Source of the DNA: Paracamarosporium sp. OC-R06-R3
Taxonomy: Eukaryota; Ascomycota; Dothideomycetes; Pleosporales; Didymosphaeriaceae
Direction of reading: 5' to 3'
DNA length: 64,000 bases
Assembly (NCBI GenBank): GCA_019828545.1
Contig: JACVRA010000329.1
Coordinates: 62,001 to 126,000 of the forward strand
Shown piece by piece: positions 33,431 through 45,746 of the stretch; positions within the stretch are counted from its first letter, which is position 1, and each line of letters starts with the position of its first letter. A program made the translations under genes and the position numbers. The notes under the pieces were generated by a model. That model saw only the letters and a list, made by a program, of their open reading frames with translations. It was not told the DNA's origin and ran no database searches.

Positions 33431-35280
33431 ATGGCAGCGCAAGTAGCATCGGGCGGCGGTGGTGGAAATGCTGCGTTCAAGGTGGGCAGTCCGCCTGTGA
33501 GCTGTGAAAACATTGACTGATAGCTGCGACAGGACAAGGAAAAGCCCAGAGCTGTTCGTGTAGCTAACATTGTTGCTGCGAGAGGTACGGAATGCTACTA
33601 ATATATCAGAAGCTTAAGCTGACTTTACTTTGTAGCTGTGTCCGACGCAATCCGAACTGTATGTCGAGCTGTGGAGGGGGCGGGGTGATGCACATACTGA
33701 CCATGTTCTAGTCGCTTGGACCCAAGGGAATGGACAAGATGGTACGTCTTTTCATACATGCCTCCCTGAGTGTTTGCTAACATGGCTCAGATCCAAACCG
33801 GTAAAGGCGAGACCATCATCACCAACGATGGTGCGACCATGTTGAACCAAATGAGCGTTATGCACCCCTCCGCAAAAATGCTCGTCGACCTCGCACACGC
33901 CCAGGATATCGAGGCAGGAGATGGCACAACATCAGTCGTTGTCATAGCAGGCAGTCTGTTGGGTGCTGCCGAGCGGTTATTGGCGAAGGGCATCCACCCT
34001 ACCGTTATCTCAGAGGCCTTCCAGCGGGCTGCCGCACATTCCATCGAGATCCTCACCGACATGTCGATACCCATTTCATTGACCGACCGACCAACCCTGT
34101 TGAAGACCGCGACCACCGCACTTTCATCCAAGATCGTAGCACAGGAGCCTAAGCTGCCCGCCATGGCTGTGGACTCGGTGCTCAAGGTTATCGACCCCAA
34201 GACTGCCGACAATGTAGATTTGAAGAACATTCGGATAATCAAGAAGCCGGGCGGGACCATCGAGGACAGCGAGATGACCGATGGTCTGGTGCTCCACCAG
34301 CCTGTAGTAAAGAGTGCAGGAGGCCCAACGATAAAAGAGAAGGCGAAGATTGGTCTGATACAGTTCCAGCTCAGCCCTCCCAAACCAGATATGGAGAACC
34401 AGATTGTTGTCAACGATTACAGACAAATGGACAAGATTCTCAAGGAGGAGCGGACGTATCTGCTAAACATGGTCAAGAAGATTCAAAAGGCGAAGTGCAA
34501 TGTGCTCTTCATCCAGAAGTCCATTCTACGCGACGCAGTAAATGACCTCAGTCTGCACTTCTTGTCAAAACTCAAGATTCTCGTGGTCAAGGACATTGAG
34601 CGTGAAGAGATCGAGTTCATCTGCAAGGTAAGGACGGCAGCTCACGCTCGTACATCTCCACTAACTGGTTGCAGAGTACTGGTTGCAAGCCCATTGCCGA
34701 CATTGAGTCTTTCACAGAAGACAAGCTTGGCTCAGCCGACCTTGTCGAAGAGGTCCAAACATCAGGCGCAAGATACGTAAAGGTATCAGGTGTGAAGGCC
34801 GCCTCTTCAACCGTCTCTATCGTCTGCCGGGGCGCAAACTCCTTGATCCTGGATGAGACGGAACGCTCGTTGCACGACGCACATTGCGCCATCCGCTCGC
34901 TTGTAAAGAAGAAAGCCCTCCTTGCAGGTGGCGGCGCGCCTGAAACCGAGATCGCACACCGACTTGCCATTAAGGCACGTGAGCTCACAGGTACCGAGGC
35001 TATTTGCTGGAAAGCATTCGCAGATGCCATGGAGGTCATTCCTACCACTTTGGCAGAAAATGCGGGGTTGAACAGTATTAAGGTGGTCACGGAGCTAAGG
35101 CATCGTCACGCACAGGAACAGAGGAATGCTGGCGTCAGTATTAAGAGCGGGGGAGTGAAGAACGACATCGCGGAGGAGAACGTGCTGCAGCCGCTGCTAG
35201 TGAGCACGAGTGCTATCGAGCTGGCGGCTGAGACGGTGAAGATGATATTGCGGATCGACGATATTGCTCTGTCGAGGTAG
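33431..35280 (+). CDS. CCT4: T-complex protein 1 subunit delta (CCT4)
   Basis: Subunit of the cytosolic TRiC/CCT chaperonin, which folds actin, tubulin and WD40 proteins using ATP. Exons 33431-33481, 33533-33584, 33636-33658, 33712-33741, 33791-34627 and 34675-35280 give 532 aa, close to the yeast protein. The product starts [20 protein letters not shown]. The group II chaperonin signatures are [40 protein letters not shown], the ATP site [16 protein letters not shown], and the intermediate and apical domains with the lid. The equatorial C-terminal block has [20 protein letters not shown] and ends in [11 protein letters not shown]. The five introns (49-53 bp, clustered near the 5' end) keep the frame. 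It shares a promoter region with RPT1. Confidence 0.97.
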
Positions 35281-37561
35281 ACGCGTGGCCGCAAGGTCAT
35301 GTGCATAGACTAGCGTTGCGATAGTGAAAATACCAAGAGAGCAATGAGACGACATTGACGGACACCCTTCGCTTCTATAGCTCCGCAGTCCTCGCCGAGA
35401 AACCTTATCGTGATGGGTCACCTCTTGCAGATAAGGTCTGTCAGATATTGACGATATACCTTGGAGCTTATGTAGACGGTATGTATAGTCTTTGTATCAC
35501 TTCTTCTCCTGCTTTAGTATGAAACACATGGGCCTTTATGGATACGTCCAGATACCGCCTACGCAGACGCTGGGCCTTGCAGACATGAAAGTCTTGAAGA
35601 AGCAAAAACCATCCTGATGACATCTATCGGGCCTTCTGGCAGAGATTCCTGACGTCTAAATGAAGATCTTGTCTGTGTGTGTGCGTGCTCTATTCTCTGT
35701 TGCTGTTCTTACCAATCTCTGTAGTCTGGAAGCCTGCCTGGGCAAAAGCACTTACCACCACAAGGTAAAGCCATGATTCGTACCCCGGATTAGACTTCAA
35801 GAGTATTCGGGGAGTGCTTTGAATATTTTCAAAGTAATCAGATTCCTGGGTTGTTTCCTGATGTTTTTTTCCCTGCCCTGCTCACAATTTTTGATGTCAT
35901 GGCAGTATCTGCGAATACACGGACGCTGTTCATGTGTTCACAACAATTCGCTCGCTTCTAATGACCGTCTCAAGGGTCCTAACATTTGCCGTCCAAGATT
36001 ATTACTGTACCACGTGAAACGTCTCCAAACGTTATGAAATCACCAACACATAGCCCGTGTGCTCTACAATCCTCTCAAGCACCATCACCCACCTCATCAC
36101 AAATACCTGCACGTTCCACCTTCACCCCAAACACTTGGGCCCCGGCAATCCACTGATCCGTCCACTAACCACACCACCCATCCATGCTAACGCAGGCACA
36201 CCTCCCTTAGCGCAAACCTACCAAGATGTCGCGCATGCCTACACCCTCCACACTAACTAGGATTGCGCTAACCCAAACACACCGCTCCCAAGTGTTCGAA
36301 ACAAGAGACGTCGAAACACCGACCTCGGCCGGCTGGTTTGACTGATGAGCACAATCTCAAAAGCTCCGGTCAAGCCTGACCAAGTACCCATGCCGACGTG
36401 ACGGGAACGGCGCGTAGCAGAAGCCGCGAGCCAGACTCTAGCCGTCCGACGAACAAAGAAGTGGAAGAGCGGCACGAACCACGGCCGCGACGGCTTGGCC
36501 GAGAGTAGGATACGGACGGAAAATTACCATCTGACTCGCGACCCGGGGCGCTTGCAGCACGTGAGCCCGGTCGCCAGGCGCGCGTACCTGGCACGCTAAT
36601 CACTCTACCGTGCTCGTGTATTACGCTTTCAGCCATGTGCTGCATCTGGATTGCCCCCTTCGTATCTGCAATAACCGCCGGGTCAACACCCCGTTGAGGC
36701 CATCACAATCATGCGCATATGCAGCTCAGCTCAGCCCGGCCCACGAGGTTTTGCCGCTTGGAAAGGAGGCTTCCCAACATTCTTGTGCGGCGGGCAGCGT
36801 AAAGTTAGTGTCACACGGCGGCCTTCAACAAGTCCCGTAGTCGTTCCCGTCCAAGCGGTAGGTTTGCTATGCGAGTAATTGTGTTCCGCTCGGGAAGCCA
36901 TTCGGCCCCACAGTTCGCTATTCACACGGAACATGAAGCTCACCAGCCCCAACGGCCCCAAGCGCCAGCCATCACCGACAAGACCGCGATGCTGGGAAGT
37001 AGAGGTGTAGGTGAGAAATGCCAATCGGGCACGCACGAGTGGAAACAAAGGGACGAGATTAGCATCGCAAGTGTGGAAGCACAGGTAAAACAGAGAGACG
37101 GATTTAGAAACAATTCGTCTCCAAGACGTTTTTGCATTTCGCTTTTGCCAGCCATCGTTGGGGGTATCTACCATCCTCCGAATCTACACCGTAATTCCAA
37201 GACCCATATCCCGCAGTGGCGATGATAGTTATGGCATCTCGGAAACTTCCGAGTGCATAAACCATCATCTGCGGCATCCTCATCTCGTCTCGTTTCGGTC
37301 ATGCATGCATGCTAAATGGTATATTGTACACTGAAAGGAAAATGGCCGGGCCATAAAAGCTTAGCCGTAGGACCGAATTCATGCCTGCCTGATTAAACGC
37401 CCGCTAAAGTACAGCAAAGGGAAAGTCATGATGACTGTTTGTGAAAAGAATTTTTGAAAGGAAGATAATTAAGGAAATTTGGTCGAGGTAGGAGGTAGAG
37501 TGTCGTGACCTATGCATCGTGTGGATGCTCGTAATTCGTGTAGAGTAGTGTATCGTGAGGT
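35281..37561. other. Intergenic, about 2.3 kb
   Basis: 3' flanks of two convergent genes and unexplained sequence. Frames here (for example 36869-37225 +, 36731-37174 -) overlap one another and show no motif. I see no gene. Confidence 0.5.
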
Positions 37562-38558
37562 TCATTTTCCTTTCTTACTGGCACGCTTGAAGAGGCGGCT
37601 GACGAGGTTCCCGTGCGGCTTCGGCTTGACGTAAAACGGGCCCTTGGTTCCGTTCATGTCGTCCGAGAGCGGAAGGTCCTCTAGGGCAAAGGGGTCATCC
37701 TTTGTGTGTTTCTGCCCTTGCCAGCCATACAGCTGCTCCTCGTCTGCCCGTAGGTCCGGTCGAGTAAGCGTCATGCGCAGCGTCATCTCGCGGTTCAGAC
37801 GACCAGTTACCGGGTGGATCAGAGGCACGCCATTGGAGTCCATAGATGAGGAGAAATTGGAGGACTGCTTGCGAGAGTGGTATCGGAAGGAAACCCCCAC
37901 ACTAGAGGGCGTGACAGGCGAGTCGAAGTCGGCAACAGACTCATTGTCCGAGTCCAGGCCCTTGTTGTCCTCGTCGTTGTCTTCCAAGAAAGACACGCGG
38001 TCGTCCTTCAGGAAGGTCTGCATGTCACGGCTGAAGTTGCGAGCGTCTGTGCTGATGGGGGGTAGCTGGTAACGGGGCGTCACGGAGTCGTCGGCGCTGA
38101 TGGAGGGAAAGCCAAACTCGACGGCCTCGTCGAATTTCTGCGGAGAAGCAAGGAACTGCAGCTTCTTGCGAGTCTCGGCATCCCGGTAGTGGGTCGCCTC
38201 CGGGTCGAACACCGGGGCCTGGGGCGCGTGGGAGGAGTGTCGCCCTGAGAAGGACTGCGAGTGGGCGCGCTGGTGCCAGGGCGCGGTTCCACGGGCGGAG
38301 AGCGGCTCCGGTGGGAAGGGGGCAGACGAGGTGGAGCTGCGGAGGGGGATGTTGGTGAGCGACAAGGTGCGCCTGAAGCTGGCCCGCGAGGGCTGCGAGG
38401 CCAATGGGCTCATGGCGTCGAGATACAGTAGGCTGCTTTCCGTGTCTGCTTCCAGCTCTTGCGGTGCAGGGCAGTAGGGAGAGCCGCGAGTGGGTGAGAT
38501 GTCGGCCGACGACAGGCTGGAGCGGCGGCGTTGGGGGCGTCCGCGCGGGGGGGAGGGA

Positions 38559-38601
<43 letters not shown>

Positions 38602-39180
38602 TGAAGCCGAAGTGGAAGTCGCTGAAGCGCTGCTCCTCGTCGCGGTGCAGGTGCGAGGGCGAGGCGCCGTATGGGTCGTAGCGGCCGACCAGAATCGTCT
38701 GCTCCTCGCGGGAAAAGGCGCTGCGCTGGACCTTGGGCGGCAGCGAGAGGAAGAAGGAGGCGTCGGCCTGCGCGACGTAATGGGCGTGCTTTAGGCTCTC
38801 GGCTCGTGCCAGTCGGCGACGCGAGGAGGATGCTAGCGGGAGCAGGGCGCGGTGGAGGGCGATGAACCTGGAGCGGTGGTCGTGCAGGTCGTGCAGGTCG
38901 TGCAGGGCGTGCTCCTCCTGGATGCGCAGCAGCTCGAGCGAACTAAAAAGCTTCCGTCTGCGGGCGAGGACGTCAGCGTCATGGCGGCCAGGGCTGTCAG
39001 GTACGCGGGCCGCGGTGGGGGGGGTGGTAGTGAAGAGGGTTATGCGCCCCTATCACAATCACATGGGCCCAGCAAATCACGGCCGCAGCAGCATTCTGGC
39101 GGTACGCACCTCAATGGTTCTGGCAACGACTCAAGCTCGGCATGCGAGCACGGAGGCGTCGCCCGGGGCCTCTTCTTCAT
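37562..39180 (-). CDS. Uncharacterised conserved protein with an aspartate tract
   Basis: Function unknown. Exons 39110-39180 and 37562-38993 give 500 aa with matching phase. The 116-bp intron is tentative, since its acceptor is one of several AGs. The product starts MKKRPRATPPCSHAELESL. It has a conserved-looking N-terminal block: RHDADVLARRRKLFSSLEL, HALHDLHDLHDHRSRFIALH and LKHAHYVAQADASFFLSLPP. Next come an Asp tract of about 13 residues encoded by a GTC repeat on the forward strand, and a Ser/Pro-rich disordered stretch with SFRRTLSLTNIPLRSS. The C-terminal block is HPVTGRLNREMTLRMTLTRP and YGWQGQKHTKDDPFALEDLP, ending with a basic tail (LFKRASKKGK). There is no signal peptide or membrane helix. 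Conservation in related fungi is from memory only. Confidence 0.7.
38561..38602. repeat. (GTC)n microsatellite, about 13 units
   Basis: A pure trinucleotide repeat of about 41 nt inside the minus-strand coding region, encoding polyaspartate. It is likely to vary in length between strains. Confidence 0.9.
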
Positions 39181-40198
39181 GGTGCCGGCGGGGTTGAAGG
39201 CATGTGGATGGGCGTGGACGGGCGTGGATGAGCGTGGACGGGGTCGAAGGACTGGCCCAGTATAAGAAGACGCAGGCTGGCTAACGCATTCACCAAGGGA
39301 GCACAAGCTGGCGGCTGCAGAGAGCATCCGAACCACACATGCAGCCATCCACGACCACTGCGCCGCCCTCCAGCGCCTCGTCTCCACCTGCGGTTCGCCA
39401 GGCCCATCTCCAGCGCGCCCACTCAGGCCCCTCTACGTCGCCGCGCCCCGTGCATCCCTGGAGCGCCGCCACGAGGCCATTCACCACCGCTCGACCCGCG
39501 CCCGCCCAATCGCTGCCTGCTGCGTGGTTGCTCGACTTTGCGCCCCCGCTCTGCTCCCGCCCGCTGTTTCAGGCCGGGGGGTGCTCCAGGCACAAAACAC
39601 GGTGAGCGGCCCACCGCGCTCCACCGGCCTTCCCCACGACGCAGGCGGGATAGACGCCAGGATATTCGTCGAAGCCCATATCCTCTACCGGCACCCTCCT
39701 CACTCCAACTGCCACCGCCGTCCGAGGCCCTGCGGGAAACGGGCGACGGGCGAGGCGACGGCCTGGAGCGCGCCACGAGCTGCACACAATATCGCCGTGT
39801 AGCCTCGCCAGCAGACGCCGTGCAAGTCTCGTCACCCGGAGCTGAGTGCCCCGGCTAGCCCTCGTAGGAAAGCGGAGCCCTCGTCAACAATGGCGAAAAC
39901 GTGGTGCTACGCTGCTGTAAAACAAAGGGTATCTAAATAGAAGTGCGATACTCGAATACGCTGCTCGCCAGCCTTGGTGCCTCCCCATCGATAAATTGCT
40001 CCCCAGCCAGAACCCCCTGCCGACCCAAGCACCCAACGCCCCGTACCTTTGCCAAGTCGTCATCCCACCAAAATAGCGCCAGATCTAAGCGTAGAACGGC
40101 CATGGTCCGTACCTGAACCAGTGCCAGCCAACACTGACATGCTGATTCCCACGTTGTTGTTCTGTTCAATCACGCGATCCCATATGCATGCTGTAGTT
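39181..40198. other. Intergenic, about 1 kb, GC-rich
   Basis: Upstream of the Asp-tract gene and downstream of the ELMO gene. Overlapping frames on both strands carry no motif. I see no gene. Confidence 0.5.
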
Positions 40199-42446
40199 TC
40201 ACACCCCGGCCTCCATGCCGCCAATGTCGTAATAGTAGTCGTCGTCGAGCCCCTCACGGCTCGGTAGGATCGGCTCCTCCATGCCCACATCCTCAAATCG
40301 CACGTTGAGAAGTCGAATCTTGAGTCCGTAGCCGCCGATTAGGTTGACAAGTTTGTTCGTGTCAGCCGTGATCGGCTGTTGGTTGAGCAGCATTAGCAAC
40401 CCGTCTAGCCACTCCGACGCCAACGTGTGGCTTTGCGGATGCAGCTGAAGAAGGACCGACTCCTTCTGCGTCGTCTTTGAAGCATCCGATTTCTGTCGCG
40501 AATGGCTGGGTGCAGCCACGTACCCGTGAATGGTGATTCTTGTCGACGTGTTCGCGTGGCTAGCTTCTCGAAGCGTGCTGTCAGACGACGATGTCGACGG
40601 GGCCGACGCCGACACGTTGCTGACCACCGAGGACACAATGGATAGATCGACTAAAAATGCATGTCAGCCACAGCGCGTATACCACTCCACAGAGCAGTGG
40701 GGAGCCCTACTTTTCTCTTGCAAGGCATCCAGCCTAGGCTCTGTTGGTAGCTTCTCATCAAAGTCCGAATAGTGCAAGTATCGCCGATTGTGCGAAAGTC
40801 GAACGAATCGCCATGACGAGGGCACAGTTCGGCTGAGGGTTTTGCTCGTGACTGGTCCTGCTTCTGTGCCGTAGTTCATCGTCTGTGGGAACCAGGCGCC
40901 TTGGAGGAGGCACCTAATGCGCTGCTCTTTGACAAATTGAAGAGCTTCATGACTGAGCTCGTCGCGAACTTGTCTAGGTAGGGTTAGCATGAGGAATGCA
41001 GACTCAACGATAGGGACGAACCGTAAGTGATGACCCCAAGCGTCCTCATAAGTCAGTTCAAGCAGCTCCATTTGAAGCTCTCGTAATCGTTGGATATCAA
41101 ACTCCGCCAATTCCTCCTCAACATCCTTAATTTCTTTCGTACGAGGAGCCTGGCCTACGATCTGCTCGGTCAGGATTCGTACCAACTCTTCGATCTTCTC
41201 GAAATCCTCAGACTGTGCTCCTGCGGCCTTCCAAAGTCGAATGAAGGCATTCAGGCCGCTCGTGTGTAACCTTGACCAATGTAAGAGTAAAGGTTTGAAT
41301 GCCCTTTCGAAGTTTGCTCTTGAGTCTAGGATCGTGTATCTATTCGACTCCGACTCGTCTGGTTTGTCGATTTCAAAATGGTCGTACAGGATTGATGTGA
41401 CCGCAAGGCTTGCGCGAGCGATCGGACAACGCTGGTCGAGCGGCTCCGCTGACTGCTCAAGCAACAATTTCTGGAAGCCATCTTCATTCTTGTAGACGAA
41501 ATCAGTGAGATCCATCAAGCCCAGGAATCCGGTCGAGGTGAACTCGAATGCTGGCGATTCACTGTCGAAACCCAAGCGTCTCCATTTTGCAGGATTCTGT
41601 CGTTTGCTGCCCTTGGGGTCTGTTGCCCCCTGATCCGGATTGCTTGCGACGTGCAATCCTCGTATAGCTCTCCGGTGGTCTGCCTTTTCCAAGTCCACCT
41701 TCTCTTCTCCCCATCTCCGCAACAGAATTTTGGTCAGAGACTGAAAGTCAAGCAACGGGTGCGCCAGATCTTGCACAGCAGAGCTCTGCATCAGGCCGTA
41801 CACGCTCTTTATCACACCCAATTCCTGCAGCTGCTTTATGAACCGTGGCCACTCAGAGTCCGCTTCGTTCGCGATGGTGTCTCGCATGAGAGCATTTATA
41901 AGTTGGAGAGAGCTGGCGCAAAGAGCGTGGTCGGCTGAAGTCATCTTTTCGACCAGTGAGGGTAGGAACTGCTTGTGCGATTCAACGATGGGTTTCAGGC
42001 GTTGGAAGCCAGTGATGCCGGGCTGCGAGTTGCGGTGCGAAGGGTTGCCGACAATGGCAGCGAGGACAGACATGGCGCCGCGGTTGACATTGACGAGAGG
42101 TTGCGCGACGACAAGTCCAACTATCTATCCATTGTTAGATCGGATGCGCCATAGTCTATAGCGCCCGCTTTGTACTGACCCTCTTAGTAAGGTCGTCTGT
42201 GACATGGTCCCATCCCTTGTCGAGCTCCAGTAGCCGCGACAAAGATGTGAGGCAGTATGCCAACGTGTTCCCCGTCGAATGCAGGGCCAGGAACCTCAAC
42301 TTGGGTAGGCCCCCTTCTTGTATGAACAGGTCGGCAAAAGAGGGGTCGCCAATGGCGTTCTGCAGCTTGAACACTGCCATCTTACGAACAGACTCTTCGT
42401 CACTCCCGAGCCGCTCGACCAGTTCCGAGACATTGAGGGTATCCAT
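40199..42446 (-). CDS. ELMO/CED-12 family protein
   Basis: Partner of DOCK-type Rac exchange factors in actin regulation. Exons 42180-42446, 40711-42124 and 40199-40650 give 710 aa, close to human ELMO1. The product starts MDTLNVSELVERLGSDEESV. An armadillo-like N-terminal half includes VNRGAMSVLAAIVGNPSHRN. The ELMO domain follows, with GFLGLMDLTDFVYKNEDGFQ and CPIARASLAVTSILYDHFE. The C-terminal third holds a PH domain (SWRFVRLSHNRRYLHYSDFD to the SEWLDGLLMLL helix) and a tail ending in DDDYYYDIGGMEAGV. The first junction uses the acceptor ggatag followed by ATAGTTGG, ch osen because it alone keeps the frame. The introns are 55 and 60 bp. Rac-pathway function is inferred from the family. 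Confidence 0.93.
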
Positions 42447-42985
42447 GGTGGTGATGGTCTAGTGATGTTTGGCTGAAGCGAACAAAAGCAACGAGCGTGG
42501 CGTCTTCAAAGTAGGAGCCCCCCTGGGTATCATAAACCATCCGACCAATGCGCCCTCCCCAGCCCAAACAGAACAAACTTCCAAAAGACACAGAAAGGTG
42601 TATGTACACACGACTGTTTGGTGGGTTGCGGAGGCGAAAGCTCCGACGCGCCGCGGTAGCTTGGCGACACGTGAAAAGCCCGCGAATCCCTGCATCTGAG
42701 CGTGCCTGGGCTGGATGCATGGAGCTAGTTAATTCCGAGCAACGTCCCATGTTCTTCCTCCCACGACAACAACGCCTCCTCCTCCTCCACCACCACCTCT
42801 TAGAGGCCGCCTGCCTACACGTCGCTCATTCCCATGTTTTCCGTTGCTCGCACTTCTAGCGCCATGTCTATCTAAGCGTTCTGCATCTGACTGTCCCTTG
42901 AATTTCCGGTCTTTCGCCGCCCTCGCTTCGAATCGCGTTCACTGTCGCTGCGTCCCCGCCTCCGCCTCACCGTCCATTTCCCGCC
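42447..42985. promoter_or_regulatory. Bidirectional promoter region ELMO gene / Cys-rich gene
   Basis: 539 bp between divergent starts; no named motif recognised. A CTC-rich pyrimidine stretch (about 42777-42800) is typical of fungal core promoters on the plus strand. Confidence 0.45.
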
Positions 42986-43690
42986 ATGGTCTACATCACA
43001 CCCGGTTTGTTCGGCCACAATCCTGCATTCAACTGCCCCGCCCGCCCACTGTCAAACCACGCACCCATACACAACCACATGGTAGATCCGCAGCTGACAG
43101 CCGGTCTTGGGAAGAGGAAGAGGGGAATAGAAGATGGCATGGACATGCCCGCCTCGAAACACATATCCATGTCTTCCACAGAGATGGATCGACCCGATCA
43201 CAGCAGCCACCATTCGCTCTTACGGTCATCTCCTACCAGCGAAGGCCACATCAGATTACACGGCTATGACCCTGCATCTCACGAAGCCAGTGCACATCGG
43301 ACATTTCCGAGGACACCCGTCTGTTTAGACTCGGAGCGCCGGCCAGTCAAGCAACTGAAGCGTCTAAGCCCAAAGGCATCGCTTGTCAAAGCGCCATCGC
43401 ACCTCATGGACCTCGAACTTGACCGGATGCCAAGCTCAACACCCGTCCAAGAGGCCGCCGCGCACGCCAAATCAGATCTCAGCCCCTGCCATGTTTGCAG
43501 TACTGCACCCAAACGAAAAAGGGACCTCGAGGGTTACATGGACTGTCGACGATGCACAGGAAGAACTTGTTACATTTGCGCGAGAGAATGTCTGGGTTGT
43601 CAAAAGACGATTTGTAAGGAGTGTATCGTGGAATTAGGGCAAGACGGGGAACCTTGGTGCTTGGACTGCTACCAACATATCAACACATGA
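42986..43690 (+). CDS. Cys-rich zinc-binding protein of unknown function
   Basis: Single-exon gene, 234 aa, with an ATG in strong context (CGCCATGG). The first 150 residues are polar and rich in His, Ser and Pro, with a basic patch GLGKRKRGIED that could be a nuclear signal. The C-terminal 70 residues have a dense cysteine array: CHVCSTAPKRKRD, CRRCTGRTCYICARECLGC, then CKECIVEL and a final WCLDC pair. Spacing of about five CxxC-type pairs suggests two bound zinc ions, in a RING- or PHD-like treble-clef arrangement. It does not match a RING consensus that I can defend. I recall similar C-termini in filamentous-fungal hypothetical proteins. Confidence 0.75.
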   Translation: MVYITPGLFGHNPAFNCPARPLSNHAPIHNHMVDPQLTAGLGKRKRGIEDGMDMPASKHISMSSTEMDRPDHSSHHSLLRSSPTSEGHIRLHGYDPASHEASAHRTFPRTPVCLDSERRPVKQLKRLSPKASLVKAPSHLMDLELDRMPSSTPVQEAAAHAKSDLSPCHVCSTAPKRKRDLEGYMDCRRCTGRTCYICARECLGCQKTICKECIVELGQDGEPWCLDCYQHINT

Positions 43691-44355
43691 CGGGTTTGGG
43701 TTTGAGTTTGGAAATCGGGAAGAGTGTTGGAAACGAGAAGAGGATGATACCATGTCTTGGGCGTTTGAAGGTTCCAGCGAGGAGATAGGCGCATTCTGAC
43801 TTTGTCTTGAGTTTTAGATCCATTGAAACACTTCAGATTACCGAACTATTCATCACCATTCGATGCTTTTACCAGTAATGTGGTGAGGAAGAAGAACGTG
43901 TATTTGCTGCGTCTGTAGGAAGTCGACCAATGATCAACAAACAATAGCTGGAGTACATAACAGGACAAAAACACATAACCTGTTCTTGTGATATCGATCT
44001 ACACATTCTCTGGCGGATATGTCTCAAATTTGGGTTGTCGGGTTGCCGACGTCTGGTACAGCTTGCATTGCGTAGCGACCAGGAAAATCCGAAATTATAC
44101 ATAGGCACACCGTACGATTAAACCGTAATAAAGTTTGTATTAATAGCTTTCCTTAAGCTCGACTTGCTTGTTTCCCGTTCATGTTCAAAGTAGTCTCATA
44201 GACAGCGTTGGTGACAACGGACGCTTTACGTATTTTCACAGATCAGAACGGCAAACGGCCGCGCCTTACACGTTGAGCGACCACATTATAAACACACACT
44301 GCAACCTCCAAAACGTGGTTTTCAACCCGATCAGAACCACGTTGAACCACACGCA
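43691..44355. other. Intergenic
   Basis: About 660 bp containing the 3' flank of the Cys-rich gene and the promoter of the secreted-protein gene. No gene seen. Confidence 0.55.
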
Positions 44356-45616
44356 ATGTCGAGCTTTATGCTCCTCGGGTTCGCCATTACCCTCATCAGT
44401 GCTGTATTGAGCTCACCGATCGTTGCTTCTCCGTTCGATTCCCCGCCCACGCAATATGGCCTGGCGCGCCGCTGGGATAAGTCCGCCACGGCAGACGAGA
44501 AGCTCTGGTCCGACGCAGTCTGCAGGGGTGGTGAATTCATGGCCGCCTTTAAAGTCACCGATGAAGAGGCAGGCAAGATCTTTAAATCCACAAACAATCC
44601 ACCGACTGTTCGAACTCAATGGCAGGGTGATCTAAAGGGTATGTTTCATACTCAACGGTACAGAATCTGCCTGAAACGAGTTTGCTAATAACGCGCATCA
44701 GGCGACATGTCCAAGTGGGGATGGGAAGAAGTCGACGCCGATGATGAGACTTTCTGCGACTACGAAAGGTTTTGGAAATACGACACGTCTTACGACGCAT
44801 TGAACTTGAACAAAAGGCCGAAATTCTCGGGTTTCCCAAAGAAGCCTATCAATGGTGGAGGAGATAACATATGTTACGAGCTCTGGCATGGCGAGGAAGA
44901 TAAGGAGAACCAACACGGTGACAAGATTCCCTTTGTCGAACAAGAATACAAAGTGAATGACCAGGAGTATTCGGTCAGTTTACCGCATATTAAAATGCTA
45001 TAATCTGTCAACTAATCCGAATGTCGTTAGAAAACTGGCGCCAACCATAAGGTCGCTATCAATCAGGTTGGTGGTGGTATGTAGCATGTCCCCAATACTA
45101 ACACATCAAAGCTAATGGGAGTCTTCAGTCGTTACCGCACAATTTCGTCTGAGCCCTGCCCACGCCGCGAAGAGGAACTGGGGTTGGGATCCGCACAAAA
45201 CCGAACTCCCCGCACTGCGCACCTCCGCCGACCTTCTCTGGGGTTTCTGGTACCGCGACAATCCCAACATAAAAAATATCCGCTACTTTTGGGCCCAATC
45301 AGTTAGCAATGAACAGACGGCATCAATCGTCGCTTCTACTTTCAAGATGTGGGGTAAAGAGCTCACGGGCTGGCCAGGAGCGACGTTCAGCACCGAAGAT
45401 GACGAAGGTATGGCATTGCTCGGTTCACCCAATGCTATATCCTTTGGATACTTTCTGGTCAGCCACAAACAGGAGTTGGGTAATAAGATGATCACTAAGG
45501 TTAGGGTGTTTTGGGGAAACGAGAACGATAAGAGGCCGGAGCAGGAAAGACATCCTGAAATGCTGTTCTACGTTGAGGACGTGCCCCATGATACTGCGAA
45601 CCAATCTAGCAAGTAA
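44356..45616 (+). CDS. Secreted protein of unknown function
   Basis: Exons 44356-44638, 44702-44973, 45031-45076 and 45129-45616 give 362 aa with consistent phases. The N-terminus is a clear signal peptide (MSSFMLLGFAITLISAVLSS, then PIVASP). The mature protein starts with a short basic pre-region (YGLARRWDKS), which could be a Kex2-type processing site at RR. It is rich in Trp, Lys, Asp and Glu and has only a few cysteines (AVCRGGEF, FCDYERFW, NICYELWH). Landmarks are VTAQFRLSPAHAAKRNWGWD, IVASTFKMWGKELTGWPGA and FGYFLVSHKQELGNKMITKV. No catalytic motif or carbohydrate-binding module is recognisable. It could be an effector-like or cell-wall-associated protein. Confidence 0.75.
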
Positions 45617-45746
45617 CGGGATAGTCAACAGCCTTAGAGAGGTGTCCGGATGTAGCACAATGCCAACTGTGTGAAGGAAAGGTAGTCATATTGTGGTCAA
45701 CACTTGCAGATAGCACGTGCAGAATTACATCGTGTCCGGAACGTCT

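Noticed and set aside
36530..36610. A tRNA-like set of stems on the minus strand
   Set aside because: D-arm- and anticodon-arm-like hairpins can be drawn, but the second loop has 8 nt, the A-box is poor and there is no good T-arm or acceptor stem.
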